Shown here: piece by piece, positions 55,589-64,000 of the stretch
How the letters are laid out: each line of letters starts with the position of its first letter
Numbering within the stretch: position 1 is the first letter of the stretch
Assembly (NCBI RefSeq): GCF_024707545.1
Contig: NZ_CP062229.1
Location: forward strand, 4,569,501-4,633,500
Source of the DNA: Mesorhizobium onobrychidis
GTDB taxonomy: Bacteria > Pseudomonadota > Alphaproteobacteria > Rhizobiales > Rhizobiaceae
Length of the DNA: 64,000 nucleotides
Reading direction: 5' to 3'
Position numbers and translations under genes: made by a program
Notes under the pieces: model-generated
What the model saw: the letters and a program-made list of their open reading frames with translations, nothing else
Databases searched by the model: none
Told to the model about the DNA's origin: nothing

Positions 55589-56470
55589 ATGCGAGCACCC
55601 AATCCAACCGTCCTGGTCGTGGGCGCAACAGGCCGATTTGCCGGATTGGTCGTGCCTGAACTTGTCCGCCGCAATGCCACTGTTCGAGGACTCATTCGCG
55701 ACCCCGCGAGCGCCGAAAAGGCGCGGAGGCTCGGGGCACCCGAGGTCGTGATCGGCAATTTGCGCGACCCTCAGAGCCTCGAAGATGCCGTCGAGGGCGT
55801 CGACGGCGTCTTTCACATCGGACCGGCCTTTGCCCCCGATGAAGCGGCCATGGGTGTTGCCATGGTTGAGGCTGCAGCACGAGCAGGCGTTCGAAAATTC
55901 GTCTTCTCGTCGGTGATCCAGCCGACCAATACGAGGCTCAAAAACCATGCGAGCAAGGTGCCGGTCGAGGATGCTCTCTACTCAACGAACATGGAATACA
56001 CCATTCTGCATCCCGCCAATTTCATGCAGAATATCGCAGCAGCCTGGCCGTCCGTCGTTAGGGATGGCGTTTTCTCGGAACCGTTTCCAAAGACAGCAAA
56101 GCTGGCGCGCGTCGATTACCGCGATGTCGCTGAAGTGGCAGCGATCGCATTGACAGAAGCGCGGTTGTCCTATGCCACCCTCGAGCTGTGCGCTGGTATG
56201 CATAGCCGGGAAGAAATCGTTTCAATGATGGGTGAAGAACTTGGCCGCCCGATCTCGGCCGGCGAGCAGACCTTTGGCGAGTGGGCAGCGAATGCCCGCC
56301 TTCCCTACGATGACCGCCAATTGCAGCTGCTGGCTAAAGTCCATGACCACTATGCCAGATATGGCCTCGGCGGAAACAGCCTGACATTGCGCTGCGCTTT
56401 GGGCCGCGAGCCGCGTTCGTTGCGAAGCTTTATTCGGGAGCTAGCCCTGCAATCGGCACAGATCGCCTGA
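55589..56470 (+). CDS. NmrA-like NAD(P)-binding oxidoreductase
   Basis: The 293-residue protein has a Rossmann fold: TVLVVGATGRFAGLVVPELV with GATG-x-x-G, RGLIRDPASAEKARRLGAPE and VIGNLRDPQSLEDAVEGVDG. The segment YTILHPANFMQNIAAAWPSV resembles the substrate region of NmrA/QOR2-type proteins. It lacks the YxxxK catalytic pair of classical short-chain dehydrogenases. It heads a two-gene operon with a DUF2798 protein and is divergent from a LysR gene. Confidence 0.85.
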   Translation: MRAPNPTVLVVGATGRFAGLVVPELVRRNATVRGLIRDPASAEKARRLGAPEVVIGNLRDPQSLEDAVEGVDGVFHIGPAFAPDEAAMGVAMVEAAARAGVRKFVFSSVIQPTNTRLKNHASKVPVEDALYSTNMEYTILHPANFMQNIAAAWPSVVRDGVFSEPFPKTAKLARVDYRDVAEVAAIALTEARLSYATLELCAGMHSREEIVSMMGEELGRPISAGEQTFGEWAANARLPYDDRQLQLLAKVHDHYARYGLGGNSLTLRCALGREPRSLRSFIRELALQSAQIA

Positions 56471-56504
56471 TCGCGCTCACGCATTTTCCGACTAGGAGAT
56501 TTCC

Positions 56505-56777
56505 ATGCAAGCATCACCGCAAAAGACATTGAAGCTGAGAAAGCTGCCGCCTTCCTACAGTGCAGTGGTAATGCCGTTTGTTCTTTCAATTCTCATGACC
56601 TGCATCATCTCGGCGGTTTCGACGGCGATCGGCACCGGTTGGACGAACGGTTTCGTAGCGACCTGGTCATATGCATGGGGCGTATCATGGCTCGTTGCGT
56701 TTCCGAGCCTGCTGATTGTCCTTCCGATCGTGCGCCGGATCGTTGCGGCAATTGTCGATCAGCCGGTCCGACCCTAG
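56505..56777 (+). CDS. DUF2798 family membrane protein
   Basis: The 90-residue protein has two membrane segments, VVMPFVLSILMTCIISAVST and ATWSYAWGVSWLVAFPSLLI, the second followed by IVRRIV. The layout LP-x-x-Y-x-x-V-x-PF and W-x-x-S matches DUF2798, whose role is unknown. It follows the NmrA-like gene by 34 bases, with AGGAGA upstream. Confidence 0.78.
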   Translation: MQASPQKTLKLRKLPPSYSAVVMPFVLSILMTCIISAVSTAIGTGWTNGFVATWSYAWGVSWLVAFPSLLIVLPIVRRIVAAIVDQPVRP

Positions 56778-56860
56778 GGCGCTTTGCGTTTTGGTAGGCC
56801 CAAAACCGCGCTCCAGGTCTTTGTTTGACGCATTTTGCCGGACGCCAAACCCAAACAGAA

Positions 56861-56886
56861 ACGGCCCCTTGCGGGGCCGTCTTCAT
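56861..56886 (+). terminator. intrinsic terminator, 80-110 bases past the DUF2798 gene
   Basis: ACGGCCCC/GGGGCCGT form an 8-bp stem with a TTGC loop, preceded by an A run and followed by CTTCATG. It may serve both strands, the OmpA-type gene lying convergent on the other side. Confidence 0.75.
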
Positions 56887-56953
56887 GTCCGATGCCGGCT
56901 TCTTGTTTGAACATGATCTTTTCCGAACCGGAGGTTCGGGATCATGGTCTTGC

Positions 56954-57604
56954 TCAGGTGAGCGGTGAAAGCTGGATCTCGACGCGGCGGTTCTGGGCAC
57001 GGCCGGCGGCCGTCGCATTGGAAGCGATCGGACGCGTCTTGCCGAAGCCGGTGACGGCGAAGCGGCGGGAATCGACGCCCTGCCCGGACAGATAGTTGGC
57101 GACCGCCAGCGCGCGGCGCTGCGACAGGTCGAAATTGTGTTCGTCGCCACCGGTCGAGTCGGTGTGGCCGAACACGTCGACCGTGGTCTGCCGGAACTTG
57201 TTCAGCACAAGTGCGACCGAATTCAGCACTTGATAGAAGCCGGGCTTCACCGCGTCCTGGTCGACGTTGAAGGTGATGTCGGACGGCATGTTGAGGATGA
57301 TCTGGTCGCCGGTGCGGGTGACACTGACGCCGGAGCCCTGAAGCTGCCGGCGCAGTTCGGCCTCGTTCTGGTCCATCGTGGCGCCGATGGCGCCGCCGGC
57401 GAGCGCGCCGACGCCAGCGCCGATCAGCGCATTACGGCGATCGTTGCCGCCGGCAAGCAGGCCGAGCCCCGCACCCGCCAGCGCGCCGATGCCGGCGCCG
57501 GCCGCAGTGTTGGAAACCTTCTGCTCTCCGGTATACGGATCGGTTGTAGTGCAGGCACTCACGAGCACAGCCGTCGCCACGACGACGAGCACAGTCTTTT
57601 TCAT
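56954..57604 (-). CDS. OmpA-family outer-membrane lipoprotein
   Basis: The 216-residue protein starts with a lipoprotein signal (MKKTVLVVVATAVLVSACTT, lipobox VSAC, lipidated Cys 18). A Gly-rich glycine-zipper segment follows (AAGAGIGALAGAGLGLLAGG), then the C-terminal OmpA peptidoglycan-binding domain: TTVDVFGHTDSTGGDEHNFD, LSQRRALAVANYLSGQGVDS and GRAQNRRVEIQLSPL. This is the YfiB/YiaD-like arrangement and probably links the outer membrane to peptidoglycan. Confidence 0.92.
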   Translation of the reverse strand: MKKTVLVVVATAVLVSACTTTDPYTGEQKVSNTAAGAGIGALAGAGLGLLAGGNDRRNALIGAGVGALAGGAIGATMDQNEAELRRQLQGSGVSVTRTGDQIILNMPSDITFNVDQDAVKPGFYQVLNSVALVLNKFRQTTVDVFGHTDSTGGDEHNFDLSQRRALAVANYLSGQGVDSRRFAVTGFGKTRPIASNATAAGRAQNRRVEIQLSPLT

Positions 57605-57679
57605 TTGGTAGTCCCTCTCCAGTCCGCGGTCCCACCGGTGGCGCGCCGCATCAGCCCTTCCGTTGCATCGGCCCGAAAA

Positions 57680-57766
57680 TCATCGATTTTCGGAAAGCAC
57701 GATGCATAAATTCAAAGTCTTAGAGCGTACTTTGTGCGTCCAAGTGGACGCACGTCGCTCTAATGT
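57680..57766. repeat. dispersed palindromic repeat of rhizobial type
   Basis: The block holds CGAAAATCATCGATTTTCGG, then AGAGCG...CGCTCT flanking the stem GTGCGTCC-AAGT-GGACGCAC (57734-57753). I recognise the pattern as a widespread short element upstream of rhizobial genes, of unknown role, but copy number cannot be checked here. Confidence 0.55.
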
Positions 57767-57884
57767 CTTGTAACATGAAATGCGGCGAAAAACGGAACGG
57801 GAAAAGCGGCTGGCTATGGCTTTTCCCGGTCAATTGCACGGCCGCGGTATTGCGCAATTCTGATCGGCTACCAGAGATTATCGG

Positions 57885-58253
57885 CTACCAGAGATTCTTG
57901 CCGTCGATGACGACGAGCTCGACCTGATCGAGGTCGAAATCGTCGAACAGGCGCGAATTAACGCTGATTTTCGGATTGTCGAAATCCGGCTTGCCGGTCG
58001 ACCAGTCCGGCGTTTCGGTGAAGGTGCCGCAGCCGCAGGTGGCGCAGAAACCGTGTTTGATCGTTTTCGAGCCCCACCGGTAGAAGGAGACATTCTTGAG
58101 CGGGCTGGTGAGCTTGAATTGCGACGGGGTGTAGTAGGCCCACAACGAGCCGCGTTTCGAGCAGAAGGAGCAGGTGCATTGCGTCACGGTTAGCGGCGCT
58201 TCCGAAACTTCGAACGTCGTAGCCCTGCAATGGCAGCTTGCCTTTATGGTCAT
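57885..58253 (-). CDS. GFA family protein (second copy in window)
   Basis: The 122-residue protein has zinc ligands in SCHCRATTFEV, TQCTCSFCSKRGSLWAYY and CATCGCGTFTET. Its Cys spacing (C-x-C, C-x2-C, C-x2-C) is that of the GFA/CENP-V fold. It differs from the 15036 copy in the spacing of the second set, so it belongs to another subgroup. Function unknown. Confidence 0.82.
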   Translation of the reverse strand: MTIKASCHCRATTFEVSEAPLTVTQCTCSFCSKRGSLWAYYTPSQFKLTSPLKNVSFYRWGSKTIKHGFCATCGCGTFTETPDWSTGKPDFDNPKISVNSRLFDDFDLDQVELVVIDGKNLW

Positions 58254-58463
58254 GAACGCCTCCTCACGATTGCCTGCCGCCCGCGCGGCAAGGCAACATA
58301 AGGAGACACTCCTGACAACCGTCTATCAGCAGACTCGCTTGCCTGCGTCGGACGCGTGGCGCGCTTCAATCTTTTTGATGCATGTCGTTATCCCAAAACC
58401 GCTGCGCACCATCGGGCCAGGCTCTGGGTCAAGCCCTTGGGGCAAGCTTTTGGGCGAGATGCA

Positions 58464-58868
58464 TTAAAACGACGACGGTGGCACGAACAGGCAGATGGTC
58501 TTTCCATCATTGGCGCCGGCGACCGAGCACCAGTGATATTCGCCATCGGGCGAATTCTTGATCCGCGCATCGCTGTAGGACACGACCTCGCCTGTCCCCT
58601 TGATGACATAGCCCTCCGGACGCTCGCTGATCGACGTCTGCGAGACCGCGCGGCAATCATAGCCAGAACAACAGGAGAATGGGTAACTCCACCCTTGCGG
58701 CCTCGCCGCAGTCGGCGTGGCGTCGTGCGCCAAAGCGGGTGCTGCAAATAGAATGGTGGCGGCCGTCAGAGCCACCACCGCAATGATTGAATTCAGGAGG
58801 CGGCGCGCCGTGTTGACGGCTGAGGCCGGTCGGGCTGTGAAAGCAGGCATGGGCGCAATTCCTATCAC
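58464..58868 (-). CDS. exported Cys-rich protein ending in FVPPSSF
   Basis: The product has 134 residues (or 128 from the ATG at 58850). A signal (LNSIIAVVALTAATILFAAP, cleavage after ALA) is followed by FSCCSGYDCRAV, then DGEYHWCSVAG and TICLFVPPSSF at the very end. A paralogue lies on island A at 30411-30770. The four Cys and the fixed C-terminus suggest a small disulfide-bonded periplasmic protein. I do not know its function. Confidence 0.72.
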   Translation of the reverse strand: MIGIAPMPAFTARPASAVNTARRLLNSIIAVVALTAATILFAAPALAHDATPTAARPQGWSYPFSCCSGYDCRAVSQTSISERPEGYVIKGTGEVVSYSDARIKNSPDGEYHWCSVAGANDGKTICLFVPPSSF

Positions 58869-59291
58869 CGAGTTATCAAGCGTTTCGCTTGCCCGTTCTT
58901 GGAACGTATCTTCCCAGTGGCCGGCTCGTCAGGTCGCAGATACGCCGCGTCCGGCCATAAATGCTTTTTCCCCCAGTCTTCGGATGCTGGGCTGATTCCT
59001 TTGTTGGCGCAAGAAATTGCTGTGCAAACCGAGCGCCGACATCTGCAGCCGGAACCAGCCTGCCGGGGCTAACGAGAGTGACTTCATCAACCCCGGCAGA
59101 TGGGATCGCAGATAACGAGATTTGGCTCGCAGTGGTTCCGGGCCAAGCGCCGGCAGGCCTGCAACATCTAGCCCGAAGTTAGAAGTCGTTGTGGAAAATT
59201 TGATGAAAAAACAAAGCCATAAAGCGACCGCTCAATTAGAGTGAGAGCCTGTTACTCTAGCGTGATGTTCCTGCTGCTTTGTTGTAGGGCT
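58869..59291. other. no gene, 423 bases
   Basis: I see no gene, terminator or repeat with confidence. The part near 59200-59240 is AT-rich and may hold the promoter for the minus-strand exported gene or transcripts ending at prfB. Confidence 0.35.
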
Positions 59292-60423
59292 TCAGTCGAT
59301 ATCGGCGACCACTTCGCCGGCGCCACCCTCGATGCGCTGCGACAGCGAGGCCTCCATGAAATCGTCGAGGTCGCCGTCCAGCACGCTCGACGGGCTTGTA
59401 CTCTCGACGCCAGTGCGCAGATCCTTCACCAGCTGATAGGGCTGCAGAACGTAGGAGCGGATCTGGTGGCCCCAGCCGATATCGCTCTTCGACGCTTCAG
59501 TGGCGTTCGCCACCGCCTCGCGCTTCTTCAGCTCTTCCTCGTAGAGCCGCGAGCGCAGCATCTCCCAGGCCTTCGCCTTGTTCTTGTGCTGGGAGCGCTC
59601 GGCCTGACAGGCGACCGCGATGCCGGTGGCGAGATGGGTGATGCGGACCGCCGAATCGGTGGTGTTGACGTGCTGGCCGCCCGATCCGGACGAACGATAG
59701 GTGTCGATGCGGACATCCGATTCGGAAACGTCGATCTCGATCGTATCGTCGATCACCGGATAGACCCAGACGCTGGCGAAGGACGTGTGGCGGCGCGCAT
59801 TGCTGTCATAGGGCGAAATACGCACGAGACGGTGAACGCCGGATTCCGTCTTCAGCCAACCATAGGCATTGTGGCCCTTGATCAGCAGCGTAGCGGACTT
59901 GATGCCGGCCTCTTCGCCGTCATGCACTTCCAGCACCTCGACCTTGAAGCGCCGCCGCTCGGCCCAACGCGTGTACATGCGCAGAAGCATCGAGGCCCAG
60001 TCCTGGCTTTCGGTGCCGCCGGCGCCGGCATGGACTTCGAGATAACTGTCGTTGGCGTCCGCCTCGCCCGAAAGCAGCGTCTCGATCTGGCGGGCCTTTG
60101 CTTCGCCGCGCATCGAGCGGATCGCCGCTTCCGCCTCGGCGATGACGCTCTCGTCGCCCTCTTCCTCGCCAAGCTCGATCAGGCCGATATTGTCTTCCAG
60201 CGCCTGGGTGAGGCCTTTGACCGCGGTGATGCCTTCCTCGAGGCCCTGGCGCTCACGCATCAGCTTCTGCGCCTCCAGCGGTTCGTTCCAGAGACTCGAA
60301 TCCTCGGCACGCACATTCAGGTATTCAAGCCGCTTTATGGCTTGATCCCAGTCAAAGATGCCTCCTCAGCAGGGTTATCGCCTGCCTGATTTCGTCGACA
60401 ATGTTCTGCGTTTCCGCGCGCAT
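59292..60423 (-). CDS. prfB: peptide chain release factor 2, with programmed +1 frameshift
   Basis: RF2 recognises UAA and UGA and releases the finished peptide. The gene starts at ATG 60423 and reads 23 codons ([23 protein letters not shown]) before an in-frame TGA at 60352-60354. A +1 shift at CTT-TGA-C leads to [13 protein letters not shown] and [10 protein letters not shown], and on for a total of 376 residues. The GGQ motif is present ([16 protein letters not shown]). The stop-codon recognition motif reads SPY in [18 protein letters not shown], where E. coli has SPF. The TGA read by RF2 itself provides the known autoregulation. Confidence 0.95.
60351..60366 (-). promoter_or_regulatory. 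programmed +1 frameshift signal in prfB
   Basis: On the minus strand AGGAGG (60361-60366) is followed by CAT and CTT TGA C. This is the conserved signal: an internal Shine-Dalgarno sequence three bases before the slippery CUU, then UGA C. Confidence 0.95.
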
Positions 60424-60522
60424 GGCTGGTCGTTCTGTCCTGTGCTGAAATGGTGCCCTGTTGCTTGAACAGAGCTGGGTTGGCGCGATACATAGGGACG
60501 GCACCGCCGCCTGTAAAGCGAA

Positions 60523-60548
60523 ATGGGCCGGCTCGAAAGCCGGCCCAG
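60523..60548 (-). terminator. intrinsic-type terminator after the PBP1A gene
   Basis: TGGGCCGGC and GCCGGCCCA form a strong stem around TCGAAA, some 20 bases past the stop codon of the penicillin-binding protein gene. The T-rich tail on the minus strand is short (TTTCGC). Confidence 0.7.
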
Positions 60549-60564
60549 AACACCATGTCCTATG

Positions 60565-63021
60565 TCAATAGAGCCCGCCGCCGCCGGACTGGATGGCTTG
60601 GTTGGCCTGTGGCGACAGCGCGCCGCCGGAGGCGTTGGAGCCGTCCGCACCCATGCCGATCACCCAATAGCTGTCGGCGGGGCCGGTGCCCGGCTTGAAG
60701 GCTTCGATAAAGGCGCCAGCGTCGCCTGGGTTGGCAGCCATGCCGGTCTTGCGATTGATGGCGATCAGCTTCATGCCTTCGGGAACCTGGAAATCGACAT
60801 TGGGCGTGCCGTCCAGCGCCACGCGCATGAAGTCCTTGAAGATCGGCGCTGCGAGACCGCCGCCGGTCGCGCCCTTGCCAAGACCTTTCGGCTGATCGTA
60901 GCCCATATAAAGGCCGACAACGAGATTGGGCGTGTAGCCGATGAACCAGGTATCCTTCTCGTCGTTTGTCGTTCCGGTCTTGCCGGCGATGTGGCGGCCG
61001 AGTTCGGCGACGGTGGCGCCGGTACCGCGCTCGACGACGCCCTCCATCATCGAGGTGATCTGATAGGCGGTCATCGGATCGAGCACCTGCTCGGAATTGT
61101 CGACCAGTTCCGGCTCAGGCTGGTTCTGCCATTCGGCGGCGTTGCAATTTTCGCAGCCGCGTTCGTCCTGCCTGTACACCGTCTTGCCGTAGCGATCCTG
61201 GATGCGGTCGATCAGCGTCGGCTTGATCGACTTGCCGCCGTTGGCCATGATCGAATAAGCCGACACCATGCGCATCACGGTGGTCTCGCCCGAACCCAGC
61301 GCCATCGGCAGGTACTGCGCCAGACGGTCATAGACGCCGAAGCGCTCGGCATATTCGGCGACCAGCTTCATGCCCATGTCGTTGGCAAGGCGCACAGTCA
61401 TCAGATTGCGCGACCTCTCGATGCCGGACCGCAAGGTCGCCGGGCCAGCTGTCCTTCCATCGTAGTTCTTCGGCGTCCAGGTCGTGTTGCCGCTCTTGAT
61501 GGTGATCGGGCCGTCCATGATCACCGAAGCCGGCGTATAGCCATTGTCGAGGGCGGCCGAATAGACGATCGGCTTGAACGACGAACCCGGCTGCCGCATG
61601 GCCTGCGTGGCACGGTTGAATTCGGATTGCGAGTAGGAGAACCCGCCGACCATGGCCAGAACGCGGCCGGTATGCGGATCCATGGCGATCATGCCGCCTT
61701 CCACTTCGGGGGCCTGGCGCAGGATATAAGCCCCATCCGTACCCTCTTTCTTCTGCACGAAGATGACATCGCCCGGCTTCAGCACGTCCGCCGGCGACTT
61801 GGCCTTGACGGTCTTGCCGCCGACCACATGACGCATGGCGAAGCTCATGTCCTCGCGGCTGACGGTGCCTTCGATGCGATCCTTGACGAGTTCGCCCGAG
61901 ATCTTCCGGGTCGGCCGAAGGCCGATCGACAGGCCGCTCTCCGAGCTGTCGAGCACGACGGCGAGCGACCATTCCGGCACGTCGTCCAGTCCCTTGACTT
62001 CGCTCAAAGGCACGCCCCAGTCGCCGGATACGCTGATGGTCTTCACCGGCCCGCGATAGCCGCGCAGCGTATCGAACTTCATCAGGCCGTTCTGCATGGC
62101 TTTGCGGGCGATGAGCTGCATCTTGGGATCGAGCGTCGTACGGACGGACAGGCCGCCCTCGTAGAGCGCATTCTCGCCGTAGCGCGCGCTGATCTGGCGA
62201 CGCACTTCCTCGGTGAAGTATTCGCCGGCGAACAGATAGGTGCCGGAGCGGCGTGGCTTGACGCCGAGCGGCTCGGCCTTGGCCTTGGCGCCTTCCTCTT
62301 GCGTGACGTAGCCGTTGCCGACCATCTGGTCGATCACCCAGTTGCGGCGCTCGATGGCGCGGTCGGCATATTTGAAGGGGTGATAGTTGGAGGGCCCCTT
62401 CGGCAAAGCCGCCAGATAGGCCGCCTCCGCCACGGTGAGTTCATTCACCGCCTTGTCGAAATAAGTGAGCGCTGCCCCGGCGACGCCATAGGCGCCGAGC
62501 CCGAAGAAAATCTCGTTAAGGTAGAGTTCGAGAATGCGGTCCTTCGAATAGGCCTGCTCGATGCGGAAGGCGAGGATCATCTCCTTGATCTTGCGCTCGT
62601 AGGTCTGGTCCGAGGACAACAGGAAGTTTTTCGCCACCTGCTGGGTGATCGTCGAGGCGCCGACCTGGCGCTTGCCCGAGCCGAAATTCTGTAGATTGAC
62701 CATGACTGCGCGGCCAAGGCCGGTCATGTCGATGCCGGGGTGATTGTAGAAATTCTTGTCCTCGGCAGACAGGAAGGCCGCCTTGACACGGTCCGGCACC
62801 GCCTGGATCGGCAAATACAGGCGCCGCTCGCGCGCATATTCGGCCATCAGCGCACCGTCGGACGCATGGATGCGGGTCGTCACCGGCGGTTCATACTTGG
62901 CAAGCACCTCGTAGTCGGGCAAATCCTTCGACAGATGGCTGATATAGATCGCCACGCCCGCCGCGACCAAAAGGGCCAGCGCCGTGCCGATGCCGAAGAA
63001 ATAGCCAATGAGACGAATCAT
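60565..63021 (-). CDS. mrcA: penicillin-binding protein 1A (bifunctional)
   Basis: This class A enzyme polymerises and cross-links peptidoglycan at the inner membrane. The 818-residue protein has one N-terminal membrane anchor (RLIGYFFGIGTALALLVAAG). The glycosyltransferase domain has AEDKNFYNHPGIDMTG with the catalytic Glu and GASTITQQVAKNFLL. The transpeptidase domain has the three motifs SSFK (RQPGSSFKPIVYSAAL), SIMANGGKS as SxN and KTGTT (AGKTGTTNDEKDTWF). Length and layout match PBP1A of Rhizobiales. It lies between prfB and the amidase, all on the minus strand. Confidence 0.95.
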   Translation of the reverse strand: MIRLIGYFFGIGTALALLVAAGVAIYISHLSKDLPDYEVLAKYEPPVTTRIHASDGALMAEYARERRLYLPIQAVPDRVKAAFLSAEDKNFYNHPGIDMTGLGRAVMVNLQNFGSGKRQVGASTITQQVAKNFLLSSDQTYERKIKEMILAFRIEQAYSKDRILELYLNEIFFGLGAYGVAGAALTYFDKAVNELTVAEAAYLAALPKGPSNYHPFKYADRAIERRNWVIDQMVGNGYVTQEEGAKAKAEPLGVKPRRSGTYLFAGEYFTEEVRRQISARYGENALYEGGLSVRTTLDPKMQLIARKAMQNGLMKFDTLRGYRGPVKTISVSGDWGVPLSEVKGLDDVPEWSLAVVLDSSESGLSIGLRPTRKISGELVKDRIEGTVSREDMSFAMRHVVGGKTVKAKSPADVLKPGDVIFVQKKEGTDGAYILRQAPEVEGGMIAMDPHTGRVLAMVGGFSYSQSEFNRATQAMRQPGSSFKPIVYSAALDNGYTPASVIMDGPITIKSGNTTWTPKNYDGRTAGPATLRSGIERSRNLMTVRLANDMGMKLVAEYAERFGVYDRLAQYLPMALGSGETTVMRMVSAYSIMANGGKSIKPTLIDRIQDRYGKTVYRQDERGCENCNAAEWQNQPEPELVDNSEQVLDPMTAYQITSMMEGVVERGTGATVAELGRHIAGKTGTTNDEKDTWFIGYTPNLVVGLYMGYDQPKGLGKGATGGGLAAPIFKDFMRVALDGTPNVDFQVPEGMKLIAINRKTGMAANPGDAGAFIEAFKPGTGPADSYWVIGMGADGSNASGGALSPQANQAIQSGGGGLY

Positions 63022-63230
63022 GCCCGCTCCAGTCCTTGGTTCGGGAATTTCCTAAACGAAGCCGCCTTTCGCGCAAGCTTTCGAGACGATCCCGACCGGT
63101 AATCGAAAACCCATGTCGCCACCATGTGGGCAAAATGCGGCAGCTTGGAATTTCGCCTTCGAATGGCGGAAATAAGTGCAGGGTGTTGTCGTCGTGCAAC
63201 GCTGCCTCTGGTTGTAGCGCGGCTGGCACC

Positions 63231-64000
63231 TCAGCCTCCGGTTCCGGCTCCGGCCCGGGCTGAGGCGAACAGGGCGATGGCATTGGTTATGCTCTGGGCA
63301 GCCTTGCCGCGCCAATCGGCGCTGAGCAGTTGCGCCTCGTCCTTCGCGTTCGACAGATAGCCGAGTTCGACCAGCACGGAGGGGACATCCGGTGCCTTTA
63401 ACACCTTGAAGCTGGCCGAACGCTGCGGATTGTTGATGAGGCCTACGCTGGTGGAAAGCTGGCCGACCAAAGTTTGGGCAAAACGCATCGAGAAACCGTG
63501 CGTCTCGCGGCGGATCAGGTCGATCAGGATGTCGGTCACTTCCTTGTCGTCGTCCTTGATTTCCATGCCGGCGAATTGATCGGAAAGGTTTTCACGGTCG
63601 GCGAGCGCCTGCGCTTCGGGATCGGAAGCCTTGTCGGAGACGGTGTAGACGGTTGCGCCGCGAAGGCCCTTGACCCTGATCGTGTCGGCGTGGATCGAAA
63701 TGAGCAGATCGGCCTCGTGCTGTCGGGCAATGCGCACGCGGTCGTCCAGCCGCAGGAATTGATCCGTCTCGCGCGTCATGAACACGTCGTATTTGCCGAC
63801 TGCGGCAAGTCTTTCCCGCAATTCGGTGGCGAAAGCGAGCGTGACGTTCTTTTCGACCGTGCCGTTCAGGCCCTCGGCGCCGCCGTCGATGCCGCCATGG
63901 CCTGGATCGATGACGACGGTGAAGCGATGGCCTGGATTGGAGACCGGGCCGGTGCCGACCCTGCCGCCCTTGTCGGAGGAGACCGTCGAGCCGGTGGTCA
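63231..64000 (-). CDS. amiC: N-acetylmuramoyl-L-alanine amidase, N-terminus cut by window edge
   Basis: This periplasmic zinc amidase cleaves peptidoglycan stem peptides during daughter cell separation. The Amidase_3 domain shows VVIDPGHGGIDGGAEGLNG with the zinc His, DLLISIHADTIR with the second His, and VPSVLVELGYLSNAKDEAQL with the catalytic Glu. The frame is open to the window end, so the signal peptide and AMIN domain would lie beyond. The last residues are Ala/Gly-rich. It is followed by PBP1A, about 210 bases away. Confidence 0.92.
   Translation of the reverse strand, partial: TTGSTVSSDKGGRVGTGPVSNPGHRFTVVIDPGHGGIDGGAEGLNGTVEKNVTLAFATELRERLAAVGKYDVFMTRETDQFLRLDDRVRIARQHEADLLISIHADTIRVKGLRGATVYTVSDKASDPEAQALADRENLSDQFAGMEIKDDDKEVTDILIDLIRRETHGFSMRFAQTLVGQLSTSVGLINNPQRSASFKVLKAPDVPSVLVELGYLSNAKDEAQLLSADWRGKAAQSITNAIALFASARAGAGTGG

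Noticed and set aside
60523..62694. Plus-strand open frame of 723 codons
   Set aside because: Antisense shadow of the penicillin-binding protein gene, with the same biased composition.

Overview
The window looks like a chromosomal segment of an alphaproteobacterium of the order Rhizobiales, most like Mesorhizobium or a close relative. The evidence is the high G+C, the gene order tRNA-Tyr, tRNA-Gly, tuf, tRNA-Trp, secE, nusG, rplKAJL, rpoB, the gcl-hyi-garR glyoxylate cluster, BA14K, DUF1236 and DUF982 type proteins, and a long mosaic palindromic element of rhizobial RIME type. No species assignment is possible from sequence reading alone.

Layout. 1-7.5 kb (minus strand): the transcription/translation block rpoB (cut by the window edge), rplL, rplJ, rplA, rplK, nusG, secE, tRNA-Trp. 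7.5-12.5 kb: an insertion block between tRNA-Trp and tuf, holding a frameshifted YdjM-like membrane protein, a truncated haemoglobin, and two tandem paralogues of an exported protein with two ClpP/crotonase-like domains (one intact, one a pseudogene). 12.6-17 kb: tuf, a DMT transporter, a GFA-family protein, tRNA-Gly, tRNA-Tyr, rlmB. 17-23.3 kb: the glyoxylate pathway genes gcl, hyi and garR, with an IS4-family insertion sequence sitting in a palindromic repeat between hyi and garR, and a divergent IclR regulator. 23.3-25 kb: small housekeeping and envelope genes.

25-45.1 kb is accessory DNA at a tRNA-Thr(UGU) gene. A 271-bp segment carrying the tRNA is present twice, 1440 bp apart. The first tRNA copy is damaged at conserved positions and the second is intact. 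A 16-bp sequence from the tRNA 3' end recurs at 37481 and 45080, so two tandem islands can be drawn. Island A (about 10.8 kb) has a tyrosine integrase, an AlpA-like HTH protein, an HNH nuclease, an RDD membrane protein and many micro-genes. Island B (about 7.6 kb) has a SIR2 antiphage-type gene interrupted by two frameshifts, an XRE regulator with a divergent membrane protein, DUF982 and DUF1236 proteins and a staphylococcal-nuclease-like protein with a zinc finger.

45.1-64 kb returns to chromosomal genes: a TetR regulator divergent from a spermidine/putrescine-type ABC transporter operon ending in a metallo-beta-lactamase-fold hydrolase, NAD kinase, a DEAD-box helicase, a LysR regulator divergent from an NmrA-like oxidoreductase and a DUF2798 protein, an OmpA-type lipoprotein, a second GFA protein, a small exported Cys-rich protein with a paralogue on island A, prfB with a canonical +1 programmed frameshift, penicillin-binding protein 1A and an N-acetylmuramoyl-L-alanine amidase (cut by the window edge).

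The strongest leads for novelty are the SIR2 gene and its neighbours, the duplicated ClpP-like exported proteins, the tRNA-Thr double-island structure, a ParB/ligase-tail fusion, and the exported family ending in FVPPxSF.
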